10,111 bases of DNA from positions 1 through 10,111 of the forward strand of contig JALRFZ010000562.1 in the NCBI GenBank assembly GCA_023253615.1. The letters are read 5' to 3'. This document shows positions 1-10,069 of the stretch, in pieces. The stretch is from Verrucomicrobiales bacterium. Lineage in GTDB: Bacteria; Verrucomicrobiota; Verrucomicrobiia; Verrucomicrobiales; DEV007. How positions within the stretch are numbered: position 1 is the stretch's first letter; the number at the start of each line of letters is the position of its first letter. Position numbers and translations under genes: made by a program. The notes under the pieces are model-generated. The model searched no databases. It worked only from the letters and a program-made list of their open reading frames with translations, and had not been told where the DNA came from.

Positions 1-1
1 C

Positions 2-2695
<2,694 letters not shown>

Positions 2696-2721
2696 GGCCG
2701 GGGGTCACGTCTGGAGACCAC

Positions 2722-2761
2722 CACTACCCGCGTGTGCGGCGTTTTCCGCCCCGCGGTGGTG
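2722..2761. terminator. Candidate bidirectional terminator hairpin between convergent secDF and guaA
   Basis: Bases 2722-2732 can pair with 2752-2761 in about ten base pairs, with one bulged C (2727) and one G-T wobble. A smaller inner stem GGCG/CGCC (2738-2741 with 2747-2750) closes a TTTTC loop. It lies 26 bases past the secDF stop in a gap where two genes converge, which is where a shared terminator is expected. No run of T follows the stem on either strand, so it is not a textbook intrinsic terminator. The rest of the gap (2762-2851) has only a C8 run at 2840-2847 and no other clear signal. Confidence 0.3.
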
Positions 2762-2851
2762 ACGGCCACATCGCCACCCTCCTGCCGGCGGAACTCTCTT
2801 TCGCCCGAAACCACCACAAGAAGAGAAAATCCGGCGGTTCCCCCCCCGGGT

Positions 2852-4372
2852 TCACTCCCACTCGATGCTTGCAGGCGGCTTGGTCGAGATGTCGTAGAGG
2901 ACGCGATTGATGCCGGGCACCTCGTTGAGGATGCGATTGGAGGCCTCGGCGAGGAGTTCGTAGGGCAGGTGCACCCACTCGGCGGTCATGGCATCCTCGC
3001 TGGTGACGGCGCGGAGGCTGAGGGCGTACTCGTAGCTTCGCTCGTCGCCTTTGACGCCCACGGTCTTCACGGGAATGATCGCGGCGTAGGCCTGCCAGAC
3101 ACTGTCATACCAATGCCGCTGGCGCAAGATGTCGATGTAGATTTTGTCCGCCTTGCGGATGATCTCAAGCTTCTCCACGGTGACTTCGCCAGGGCAGCGC
3201 ACGGCGAGACCGGGGCCGGGGAAAGGGTGACGACCGACGACGCGCTCAGGCAGGCCGAGGACACGACCGAGCTCACGCACCTCGTCTTTGAACAGGGTAT
3301 CGAGAGGCTCGATGACGCGACCTTCTTTCTTCAGCGCCATGATGCGGTCGACCCGGTTGTGGTGCGTCTTGATCGTGGAGGCGATGGAGCCGCTCGTGGC
3401 GCTCTCGATCACGTCGGGATAGAGCGTCCCCTGGGCGAGCAGCTCGACGTCGTCGCCGACCGCATCAAAGAAGACCTCGACAAAAAGACGGCCGATGATT
3501 CGCCGCTTTTCCTCGGGATCGCTGACACCTTTCAGGGCGCTGAGGAAACGCTCGGACGCGTCGATCGTCTCGATCTCGATCCCGACTTCGGCAAAGAGCG
3601 ATTGCACCTCGGCGGCTTCGTTTTCGCGGAGCAGGCCGGTATCGACGAAGATGTTCCGCGTATCGACGCCCGCCTCATGGATGAGCGCGGCGAGCACGGA
3701 GGAATCGACGCCGCCGGAGACACCGCAGACGACCTTGCGTCCCGCCACCTCGGCCTGGACGCGCGCGACCAGTTCATCCTTGAAGGAAGCGATCTTGAAT
3801 TTGGGCAGGTCCTTGGCGAGGGCGAGGAAGTTCTTGAGGATATCGACGCCTTCCTTGGTGTGCGAAACCTCGGGGTGGAATTGGATGCCTTGGAAAAGGG
3901 CGTTCCATTTCAGCGCGACGGGGATGCCATCGAGGTTCCGGCCCGTCACCTCGCAGCCCTCGGGGAGGATGCTGACGGTGTCGGAATGGCTCATCCAGAT
4001 CTGCGAATGGCCTTTCAAACCATTGAAAATGCTGTCGACCCCGGCTTCGATCATCAGGGTGGCGGGACCGTATTCGCGCGTGTTCCCGGGCGCGACTTCG
4101 CCGCCGAACTTGCGGTTGAGCAACTGCATCCCGTAGCAGACTCCGAGAACGGGCACGCCCAAGGAGACGAGGTAATCGAAATCGATGTCCGGCGCACCGG
4201 GTTCGCGGGTCGAGCGCGGGCCGCCCGAAAGGATCACGGCCGCCGGCGATCCGGTCTCGCGCAATTCCTCCGGCTGATACAGCTTCGAAAAGTAGCCGAG
4301 CTCACGGATCCGGCGCACGATGAGCTGGGTGTATTGCGAGCCGAAATCGATGACGGCGATGGGATGGTCCAT
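2852..4372 (-). CDS. guaA: GMP synthase (glutamine-hydrolysing)
   Basis: Converts XMP to GMP in the cytoplasm using ATP and ammonia from glutamine, the last step of guanine nucleotide synthesis. The 506-residue chain is close to the family's usual length. The N-terminal class I glutamine amidotransferase domain (about 1-185) carries the triad Cys79 (GVCYG), His166 and Glu168 (FHPE). The ATP pyrophosphatase domain begins near 195 with the P-loop SGGVDS at 219-224. The C-terminal dimerisation domain (about 385-506) ends in the conserved KPPASIEWE. I chose the ATG at 4372 because MDHPIAVIDFGSQ matches the normal GuaA N-terminus; the frame stays open to 4462, but that extension is low-complexity and overlaps an intergenic palindrome. 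AGGG about eight bases upstream is a modest ribosome-binding site. It lies 96 bases downstream of guaB on the same strand, so co-transcription is likely. All key residues are present. Confidence 0.98.
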   Translation of the reverse strand: MDHPIAVIDFGSQYTQLIVRRIRELGYFSKLYQPEELRETGSPAAVILSGGPRSTREPGAPDIDFDYLVSLGVPVLGVCYGMQLLNRKFGGEVAPGNTREYGPATLMIEAGVDSIFNGLKGHSQIWMSHSDTVSILPEGCEVTGRNLDGIPVALKWNALFQGIQFHPEVSHTKEGVDILKNFLALAKDLPKFKIASFKDELVARVQAEVAGRKVVCGVSGGVDSSVLAALIHEAGVDTRNIFVDTGLLRENEAAEVQSLFAEVGIEIETIDASERFLSALKGVSDPEEKRRIIGRLFVEVFFDAVGDDVELLAQGTLYPDVIESATSGSIASTIKTHHNRVDRIMALKKEGRVIEPLDTLFKDEVRELGRVLGLPERVVGRHPFPGPGLAVRCPGEVTVEKLEIIRKADKIYIDILRQRHWYDSVWQAYAAIIPVKTVGVKGDERSYEYALSLRAVTSEDAMTAEWVHLPYELLAEASNRILNEVPGINRVLYDISTKPPASIEWE

Positions 4373-4391
4373 GAGAGTTGCCCTGCGGGAG

Positions 4392-4415
4392 GTGAAAGGT
4401 GCGAAAGTGAAAGGT
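4392..4415. repeat. Direct repeat GTGAAAGGT x2 in the guaB-guaA gap
   Basis: Two perfect copies of the 9-mer GTGAAAGGT lie at 4392-4400 and 4407-4415, 15 bases apart, within a purine-rich stretch of the + strand (about 4388-4426). On the guaBA transcript this is a C/U-rich tract between the palindrome and the guaA ribosome-binding site. It may be neutral low-complexity spacer, or single-stranded RNA favouring ribosome loading; the sequence alone does not decide. Confidence 0.6.
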
Positions 4416-4423
4416 AAAAGTAG

Positions 4424-4442
4424 AAGCGGCGTCCCGCCGCTT
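4424..4442 (-). terminator. Perfect hairpin between guaB and guaA (terminator- or attenuator-like)
   Basis: AAGCGGCG (4424-4431) and CGCCGCTT (4435-4442) are a perfect 8-bp inverted repeat around a three-base loop. It starts 26 bases beyond the guaB stop. Read in the direction of transcription, the stem is followed by CTTCTACTTTTACC, which is pyrimidine rich but interrupted, so termination would be partial at best. It could lower guaA expression relative to guaB, stabilise the 3' end of a guaB transcript, or be one copy of a dispersed REP-like palindrome. Confidence 0.45.
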
Positions 4443-4468
4443 TCCGGTCGTGGCACGGACAATGCCGC

Positions 4469-5923
4469 TCAGCTCGCGGGCTGGTAGTTCACCGGCTCTT
4501 CGGTGATGGTGATGTCGTGGGCATGGCTCTCGCGGAGGCCGCCGCTGGTGATGCGGACGAAGGTGGCCCGCTGTCGCAGTTCCTCGAGATTCCCGGCACC
4601 GACGTAGCCCATCCCGCTGCGGAGACCGCCAAGGAGCTGGAAGACGGTGTCGGCGAGAGGTCCACGATAGGGCACCCGCGCCTCGACGCCCTCGGCGACG
4701 AGTTTACCGGAGGAATTCTGGCCATAGCGGTCGCCCGAGCCCTTGCGCATCGCCTTGAGCGACCCCATGCCGCGATATTCCTTCCAAGTGCGGCCTTGGT
4801 AATGGACGGTCTCGCCGGGACTCTCGCGGCAACCGGCGAGGAGCGAGCCGAGCATGACGACATCAGCTCCGGCGGCCATCGCCTTCACGAGGTCGCCGGA
4901 GTAGCGGATCCCGCCGTCGGCGATGAGAGGCACGCCATTTTCCCGGCAGACCGAAGCCACATTCTGGATCGCGGTGAACTGTGGCACGCCGACCCCGGCG
5001 ATGACACGGGTGGTGCAGATCGATCCGGGACCGACTCCGACTTTCACGGCGGCGGCTCCGGCGGAAATGAGATCACGGGCTCCCTCGGCGGTGACGACAT
5101 TGCCGGCGACGACGGGGGTGGAAAATTCACTGCGGAGCCGCTCGATGACCGAGAGGACCCGCTCGGTATGGCCCGTCGCGGCATCGATGAAGACGGCATC
5201 AGCCCCGGCTTCGATCACGCCGCGGGCGCGGTCGAAACAATCTTCCCCCACCCCGATCGCGGCACCGACGCGGAGGCGTCCCCCCGCGTCTTTGGCGGAG
5301 TTGAGGAAACGGTCGCGCTTCTCGATATCCTGTGCGGTGATGAGCCCGGCGAGGCGACCGTCGGCATCGACGAGGGGGAGTTTCTCGATGCGATTCTGGT
5401 AAAGGAGACGGTGGGCGTCCTCCAGCTTCGTGTCGACCGGGGCGGTGACGAGGCGCTCGCGCGGTGTCATCACGGCGGACACTGGGGCGGAGTCGTCCTC
5501 GACATACCAGATGTCGCGGCTCGTCACCATGCCGACGAGAACCCGGTTCCCGTCGATCACGGGGAACCCGTTCACCCCTTTCTCCTGCATGATCTGCTGG
5601 AGCCGGGCGAGGGAGATGTCGGCGGTGATGGTGAAAGGATCGACAATGACGGTATTCTCCGAGCGTTTCACCTTTGCGACCATGTCGGCCTGCTCGCCGA
5701 TGGGCATGTTCCGGTGGATGACGCCGAGCCCGCCTTCGCGGGCGAGAGCGATGGCAAGCCCGTCCTCGGTGACGGTATCCATCGCCGACGAAATGATCGG
5801 GATGTTGAGCGGTATCCCGGCGGTGACCCGCGTGGAAACATCGACCTCGGCAGGCAGCACGCCGCTGCGCTGCGGGATCAGAAGAACGTCGTCGAAGCTA
5901 AGACCAAGAGGTAGATCACCCAT
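4469..5923 (-). CDS. guaB: IMP dehydrogenase with tandem CBS domains
   Basis: Oxidises IMP to XMP with NAD+, the committed step of guanine nucleotide synthesis, as a cytoplasmic tetramer. The 484 residues match the usual bacterial length. The TIM-barrel catalytic domain is split by two CBS modules (about residues 93-205) that commonly bind nucleotides and regulate the enzyme. Visible motifs are SFDDVLLIP (9-17), SSAMDTVTE (45-53), the catalytic loop GPGSICTTR (298-306) with nucleophile Cys303, and ADGGIR (335-340). [10 protein letters not shown] (383-392) and GSGDRYGQ (395-402) follow, the latter's Arg399-Tyr400 likely being the flap dyad. [13 protein letters not shown] is a normal start, with AAAGG seven bases before the ATG as a weak ribosome-binding site. 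GCRESPGE (364-371) and DAATGHT (247-253) differ slightly from the commonest bacterial forms, but no catalytic residue is missing. guaA follows 96 bases downstream, giving the classic guaBA order. Confidence 0.98.
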   Translation of the reverse strand: MGDLPLGLSFDDVLLIPQRSGVLPAEVDVSTRVTAGIPLNIPIISSAMDTVTEDGLAIALAREGGLGVIHRNMPIGEQADMVAKVKRSENTVIVDPFTITADISLARLQQIMQEKGVNGFPVIDGNRVLVGMVTSRDIWYVEDDSAPVSAVMTPRERLVTAPVDTKLEDAHRLLYQNRIEKLPLVDADGRLAGLITAQDIEKRDRFLNSAKDAGGRLRVGAAIGVGEDCFDRARGVIEAGADAVFIDAATGHTERVLSVIERLRSEFSTPVVAGNVVTAEGARDLISAGAAAVKVGVGPGSICTTRVIAGVGVPQFTAIQNVASVCRENGVPLIADGGIRYSGDLVKAMAAGADVVMLGSLLAGCRESPGETVHYQGRTWKEYRGMGSLKAMRKGSGDRYGQNSSGKLVAEGVEARVPYRGPLADTVFQLLGGLRSGMGYVGAGNLEELRQRATFVRITSGGLRESHAHDITITEEPVNYQPAS

Positions 5924-5957
5924 GGATAACCTTTGGTAGGGAGGTCTTTCCGGTCAA

Positions 5958-5989
5958 GCGAAAGTTTCGGCCACGAGCCCCTCTTTCGC
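5958..5989. promoter_or_regulatory. Candidate operator: nested palindromes upstream of guaB
   Basis: CGAAAGTTTCG (5959-5969) is a perfect palindrome around a central base. The overlapping GCGAAAG (5958-5964) also has a perfect inverted match, CTTTCGC, at 5983-5989. The site is 35-66 bases before the guaB ATG, beside a TTGACC (5952-5957 on the - strand) that could serve as a -35 box. Short palindromes in this position often bind dimeric repressors, and purine genes are commonly repressed. No regulator is encoded here, and the motif is not a clear match to the E. coli PurR box. Confidence 0.3.
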
Positions 5990-5999
5990 CTGATTTTCC

Positions 6000-6035
6000 A
6001 GCCCTCCCCGCCCCGCTCCGGGAACCCGGTGGCGG
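6000..6035 (-). terminator. Weak candidate terminator after the NHL-repeat gene
   Basis: Directly after the NHL-gene stop, the - strand can form an outer CCGCC/GGCGG pairing around an inner CCGG/CCGG stem (within CCGGGTTCCCGG, about 6016-6029). The fold is GC rich, but it lacks a following T run. It would separate the NHL gene from guaB, which starts 112 bases further on. Partial read-through into guaBA is not excluded. Confidence 0.22.
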
Positions 6036-7631
6036 TCAACGCTTCGGCTTGTATTTGGTCGTCGCGAGGATGCGATCGGTCTCGCCGTCGGAGAGGGATT
6101 CGGCGGAGAAAAAGACGGTGGCTTTGGCCTTTTTGCTCTTCTTTTTGGGTTTCAGGCGGATTTCGTAGTCCTCCTCGGCGCCGACCGTGAGTTCTTCGGT
6201 CGTGTAGAGCCCGCTCAGCACCGCAGCCGTGATGTTCGCACCTGCACCGGTGTAATATCCGAGCTTGAACTTGGGGGCGCTCGGACTGCCCTTCAGGACG
6301 AAGGGCTCGACGCCGTTCCCGTCGTTGGCGATCCCGAGATGATAGAACATTTTCCGAGAGGTGGTCTTCACCGTCATTTTCTGCGAAGCTCCCGTGGCAT
6401 CGAGGATGTTCTCACCGATGCGGTCACCGGAATCGGGAATGATCGAAAGATCGGGACGGGTGCGGCGGACCGGGAAGAACAAAACCCGGCCGTTTCCGCC
6501 GTCGCCGACGATGAGCCGTCCCGCGTTGTCCAGACCGACTCCGCCGGGGAGATTCAGCTCCGCATCACCCAGGTCCGCGTCATTAGAGTCAAAATCACGC
6601 TGTCCATAGACCGCGTCGGCAGGCACTTCACCGGAGAGATCCGTGGCGTTTTCGAAGACGAGAACACGGTGATTCCCCTGGTCGGCGACGATGAGAGTTC
6701 CCTCGTCATCGATGGCGAGGTGTTGGGGGAAAGCGAACTCCGTCTGCGACAGGCCGCTCGCCATGGCCGTGAAATTCGCTTGGCCGATGACGCGGTCGGC
6801 GAGCGCTCCGTCGCTGAGAGACGCGGCGTTTTCCCACACGAGGATTCGGTGGGTGGCATAGCTCGAGACAAAAAGCGTGCCCTCACTATCGACCGCGAGT
6901 CCTCCTGGATAATGGAGGATCTGCTGCGAAGTCATGAACGAGGGCGGACCATAGGCAGCCTGACCCAGAAGGATGTCCGCGTCCGCTCCGTCCGATTTCG
7001 CGGCCGGATTCAGATGAATGAGGACGCGGGCGTTGTCTCCGTCGCCGATGTAAAGATTGCCGGCCGCATCAAAATCGAGGGCCGAAGGCCGGTTCAGCTG
7101 ATCCGGATCCGTGCCCGAAACCGATGTGGACAAGTCGGGCTGACCCAGAACCAGGTTCGCCGCGGCACCTGTCGTGATCGTCGCAGCATTGGGAAAGCGG
7201 AGGATGCGATGATTGCCGGTATCGGCCACCCAGAGATTTCCCCCGGAATCGATGGCGACATCAAAAGGTTCGCGCATCGCCGTCGCGCTGACGCCGGGCG
7301 TGTTCATTAAAAACGCGCTTTGTCCCAGCACGAGCTCTGCGGCGGCACCATTCGCGAGGGAATCCGCCGACGCGTAGCGGAGGACGCGGTGATTGAAATG
7401 GTCCGCGACAAACACTTTGCCGGTCGCGGGATCGACACACACCCCCTGCGGATCGGCCACGTGGGTCGCGGCCGAGCTGGATCCGGTCGAGACAAAGTCG
7501 GGCCGGCCGAGGACGAGATCGGCGAATCCCGGGAAGCCCCATACCGTGCCGGCATGAACAGACGGGGTCGGTAGGATCAGGCCGGTGAAGGCGAAAAGGA
7601 TCAGGGCGGATTGCAGGCACATCTTTTTCAT
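6036..7631 (-). CDS. Secreted NHL-repeat six-bladed beta-propeller protein with unnamed C-terminal module
   Basis: A 531-residue exported protein. Residues 1-27 are a signal peptide (KK start, hydrophobic core, cleavage near SVHA). Residues 37-388 hold six NHL blades with cores such as VADHFNHRVLRY (75-86), VADTGNHRILRF (135-146) and VADQGNHRVLVF (315-326). The motif [VL]xGQ recurs at 101, 161, 221, 281 and 341, an exact 60-residue period; the N-terminal ADLVLG strand probably closes the ring. Residues 392-531 are a beta-rich module resembling the C-terminus of the divergent beta-helix protein, with a lysine-rich run at 494-503. NHL propellers usually serve as binding platforms; no catalytic motif is visible, so ligand and role are unknown. 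I chose the ATG at 7631, which puts the lysines right before the signal core; a GTG at 7685 adds 18 polar residues. No Shine-Dalgarno is evident. It may be cell-surface or periplasmic. Confidence 0.9.
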   Translation of the reverse strand: MKKMCLQSALILFAFTGLILPTPSVHAGTVWGFPGFADLVLGRPDFVSTGSSSAATHVADPQGVCVDPATGKVFVADHFNHRVLRYASADSLANGAAAELVLGQSAFLMNTPGVSATAMREPFDVAIDSGGNLWVADTGNHRILRFPNAATITTGAAANLVLGQPDLSTSVSGTDPDQLNRPSALDFDAAGNLYIGDGDNARVLIHLNPAAKSDGADADILLGQAAYGPPSFMTSQQILHYPGGLAVDSEGTLFVSSYATHRILVWENAASLSDGALADRVIGQANFTAMASGLSQTEFAFPQHLAIDDEGTLIVADQGNHRVLVFENATDLSGEVPADAVYGQRDFDSNDADLGDAELNLPGGVGLDNAGRLIVGDGGNGRVLFFPVRRTRPDLSIIPDSGDRIGENILDATGASQKMTVKTTSRKMFYHLGIANDGNGVEPFVLKGSPSAPKFKLGYYTGAGANITAAVLSGLYTTEELTVGAEEDYEIRLKPKKKSKKAKATVFFSAESLSDGETDRILATTKYKPKR

Positions 7632-7701
7632 GTTTTGAGAGGAATCGTTCTGCAAAGCGACGAATCGGCTTGAAGAGAGATTCACAATTTACGAGGCTTC
7701 C

Positions 7702-7730
7702 ATAAAAAGTTCCATTCGAAAGCAGTCCAA
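7702..7730 (-). promoter_or_regulatory. Possible sigma70-type promoter for the NHL-repeat gene
   Basis: On the - strand, TTGGAC (7730-7725) and TTTTAT (7707-7702) are separated by exactly 17 bases, which would give a leader of about 65 bases before the ATG at 7631. Both boxes are partial matches (3/6 and 4/6) to the consensus. The site stands out mainly because this AT-richer patch sits in a divergent intergenic region of an otherwise GC-rich window. I found no comparably convincing promoter on the + strand for the beta-helix gene. Confidence 0.25.
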
Positions 7731-7774
7731 GAAGAACCTTCCATCGATCCCGCAAGCCCGTATCGTGTCCCCCA

Positions 7775-10057
7775 ATGAAGCCCACCCTGCTTCCTTTTTG
7801 CCGGCTCTTGGGCGGCCTTTTCAGCCTCCCTCTCGCGGCCGCCGACTTTTACGTGAGCCCTGGCGGAAATAATGCCAATCCCGGCTCGCTTGACTCGCCG
7901 TGGCGCACCATCCAGCACGCGGCCGAAACCGTGTCGGCGGGTTCGGCCGTTTTCATCCGGGGCGGCGTCTATTCCGAAAAAGTCGGGATCTACGTCTCGG
8001 GAAATGCGACCGTGGGTCCCATCGTCTTCAAGGCGTATCCCGGCGAAGAGCCGATCATCGATGGCACGGGACTGCCATTTGATCCGGTGAACTCCAACGC
8101 GCTCATTTCCATCTACGATCAGAGCCACCTCCGCATTGAGGGCCTCACCCTGCGGAATCTGAAAACCGCGACCCGCTATCTCGTGCCCATCGGCATCCTC
8201 GTCGAAAACGAATCCCACCACATCGAACTCGTCGACAACGTCATCCACGACATCGAGACGAACTACAACGGACTCGACGGCGGCGACGCCCATGGCATCG
8301 CCATCTTCGGATCGGCCGCAACACCGCTCAGCGACGTTCTCATCGCCGGAAACGAACTCTTTGATCTGAAGCTAGGCTCGAGCGAAGCCCTCGTCCTCAA
8401 TGGCAACGTGACCGACTTCGAAGTGAGGGAAAACGTCGTGCGCGATTGCAACAACATCGGGATCGACTTCATCGGCTACGAAGGCACCGCACCCACCCCC
8501 GCCCTCGACCGGGCGCGCGACGGGATCTGCCGGAACAATCTCGTCTACAACATCGACAGCTCCTTCAATCCCGCCTACAGCGGCAACTTCGTCACCGGCG
8601 GAGGCGACACCAGCGCGGGCGGGATCTACGTCGACGGCGGCGCCCGCATCCTCATCGAAGGCAACGTCGTCCATCATTGCAACATCGGTATCGAGCTCGC
8701 GAGCGAACACGCCGGACGCACCACCGAAGAGATCACGGTGAGGAACAACCTGCTCTATCACAACACCATCGGCGGGCTTTTTCTCGGAGGTTATGACACG
8801 CAACGCGGTTCGACCCGACAGTGTCTGGTCACGAACAATACCCTCTTTGAAAACGACACGAACCAGGATGGCAACGGCGAGATCTACCTACAGTTCGATG
8901 TCCGCGATTGCACCTTCCGGAACAACCTGCTCAAGAGCAACAGCCAGGGTCTCTTGATCGGCAATCCCTACACGCAGAACTCGGGGAACCTCGTCGATCA
9001 CCAGCTCTTCTTCGCTCCGGGAGGCGCGCAGGAGTGGCAGTGGAAAAACGTCTTTTATACCGCCCTCACAGGCTATCGCAGCGGATCGGGGAACGATGCC
9101 GCGAGCCTCCTTCTCGATCCCCTTTTCACCGACACGGCGAAACACGACTTCCGCCTTGCCTCCGGTTCCCCCGGACGCAACGCCGCCGATCCCGCCTTCA
9201 TCGGCGCGATCGGCGAGACCGATCTCCACGGTGCGTCGCGGGTGAACGAGGCCCGCGTCGATCACGGCGCGATCGAATACCGGGCGGCAGCGACCGATGC
9301 CGCTCTCGCGATCGGTGGCGACGCTCCCGGTTTCGGCACCGTTGTCTGGCGTCGCGATGGACCGGCCGTGCGTGATTTCGAAATCAGCCACACCGGCACC
9401 GAGGCTTTCCGCCCGGTGCGATTCGCCTTCGAAGGAACAGGCGCCTCCGCCTTCCGGCTCGAGCGATCCTTCGCCCGACTCGGCCCCGGCCAAACCCGCC
9501 TCGTGCGCGTGAGTTTCTCACCCGATGCCGTGGGCGCCTACACCGCCGATCTCGTGATCCAAGGGGCTTTTGCCACAGACCATGAACTCCGCCTTTCCCT
9601 CACCGGCGCGGCGATCGCGCCCGACCAGTTGCCCGATGAACGCGCCGGACTCAGCCCGTCCGCTCCGGTCGGGAACGATGTCTATCAAACGAACGGTCTC
9701 GGCCAAACCGTCGTCTTGAGCATGAAACGCCGCAAAGTCTCCGCGTGGTTCCGCGCCGAGAATGATGGAGCTCTCGCCGACGACCTGCGGCTCTCCGGCT
9801 CCCGCGGCGATCGCTGGGTGAAGGTCAGCTATTTCCGCAGCGATGCGCAGGGGCGGCGCAACGTCTCAGCGTCTCTCTTCGCCGGCACGGATCTCCTCTC
9901 CCTCGCTCCGGGGGCAGGTCAAAGCGATGAATGTCGTCTTGCCAAATCCCACCGCGCCGAAGGACGGAAGCTGCGACGCAGCTACGCCGTCACCGTCATG
10001 TCCGCGACCGCGCCGCAGTGGAGCGATCGTGCCATCGTGGGCGTCGTCGCGAAGTGA
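7775..10057 (+). CDS. Secreted right-handed parallel beta-helix protein with anchor-Q-like, ASH/HYDIN-like and unnamed C-terminal modules
   Basis: A 760-residue exported protein of unknown substrate. Residues 1-23 are a signal peptide (cleavage near LAAA-D). Residues 24-50 (DFYVSPGGNNANPGS, then PWRTIQHA) are the opening typical of DUF1565-like beta-helices. Turns continue to about 400, with a repeated N-x-[LIV]-x turn at 155, 193, 220, 255, 297, 325, 355 and 384. Residues 447-502 (DPLF, LASGSPGRNAAD, VDHGAIEY) resemble a choice-of-anchor Q region. Residues 505-613 look like an ASH/HYDIN-type Ig domain (FGTV, SHTGTEAF, LGPGQT, VSFSPDAVGAYT). Residues 620-760 match the tail of the divergent NHL protein. 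Such helices often bind or cleave polysaccharides, but I see no clear lyase or hydrolase catalytic set. The ATG at 7775 is chosen for the signal peptide; only a C-rich stretch precedes it, with no Shine-Dalgarno. The next gene begins 12 bases after the stop. Confidence 0.9.
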   Translation: MKPTLLPFCRLLGGLFSLPLAAADFYVSPGGNNANPGSLDSPWRTIQHAAETVSAGSAVFIRGGVYSEKVGIYVSGNATVGPIVFKAYPGEEPIIDGTGLPFDPVNSNALISIYDQSHLRIEGLTLRNLKTATRYLVPIGILVENESHHIELVDNVIHDIETNYNGLDGGDAHGIAIFGSAATPLSDVLIAGNELFDLKLGSSEALVLNGNVTDFEVRENVVRDCNNIGIDFIGYEGTAPTPALDRARDGICRNNLVYNIDSSFNPAYSGNFVTGGGDTSAGGIYVDGGARILIEGNVVHHCNIGIELASEHAGRTTEEITVRNNLLYHNTIGGLFLGGYDTQRGSTRQCLVTNNTLFENDTNQDGNGEIYLQFDVRDCTFRNNLLKSNSQGLLIGNPYTQNSGNLVDHQLFFAPGGAQEWQWKNVFYTALTGYRSGSGNDAASLLLDPLFTDTAKHDFRLASGSPGRNAADPAFIGAIGETDLHGASRVNEARVDHGAIEYRAAATDAALAIGGDAPGFGTVVWRRDGPAVRDFEISHTGTEAFRPVRFAFEGTGASAFRLERSFARLGPGQTRLVRVSFSPDAVGAYTADLVIQGAFATDHELRLSLTGAAIAPDQLPDERAGLSPSAPVGNDVYQTNGLGQTVVLSMKRRKVSAWFRAENDGALADDLRLSGSRGDRWVKVSYFRSDAQGRRNVSASLFAGTDLLSLAPGAGQSDECRLAKSHRAEGRKLRRSYAVTVMSATAPQWSDRAIVGVVAK

Positions 10058-10069
10058 AGAATCGAACCG

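Noticed and set aside
2840..2847. C8 homopolymer near the guaA stop as a phase-variation site
   Set aside because: It lies outside both coding regions, and no promoter around it is apparent.
2732..4417. Long + strand open frame (561 codons) antisense to guaA
   Set aside because: It is a GC-driven shadow of guaA, which has complete catalytic motifs on the other strand. The + frame product has no family signature and a biased Asp/Glu/Gly/Ala/Arg composition.
4373..4462. Upstream start for guaA at 4462, adding 30 residues
   Set aside because: The extension crosses the palindrome and direct repeats and is unlike GuaA N-termini. The ATG at 4372 gives the conserved start.
4517..5914. Long + strand open frame antisense to guaB
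   Set aside because: It mirrors the codon pattern of guaB. Its product is low-complexity His/Asp/Gly-rich with no recognisable domain.
4469..5923. Unusual residues in IMP dehydrogenase ([15 protein letters not shown]) as a sign of altered function
   Set aside because: These positions vary among known IMPDHs, and the catalytic Cys loop, NAD/IMP motifs and flap are all intact.
5929..5957. Full sigma70 promoter for guaB (TTGACC at 5957-5952 with a -10 box 17 bases on)
   Set aside because: The sequence at the -10 position is AAAGGT, which is not TATAAT-like and overlaps the ribosome-binding region. Only the -35-like box is noted.
7632..7685. GTG start at 7685 for the NHL-repeat protein
   Set aside because: It adds 18 polar residues before an otherwise well-formed signal peptide and would remove most of the leader of the candidate promoter.
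7739..7766. TATCGT (7761-7766) as a -10 box for the beta-helix gene
   Set aside because: There is no credible -35 box at a suitable spacing, and it would leave only eight bases before the ATG.
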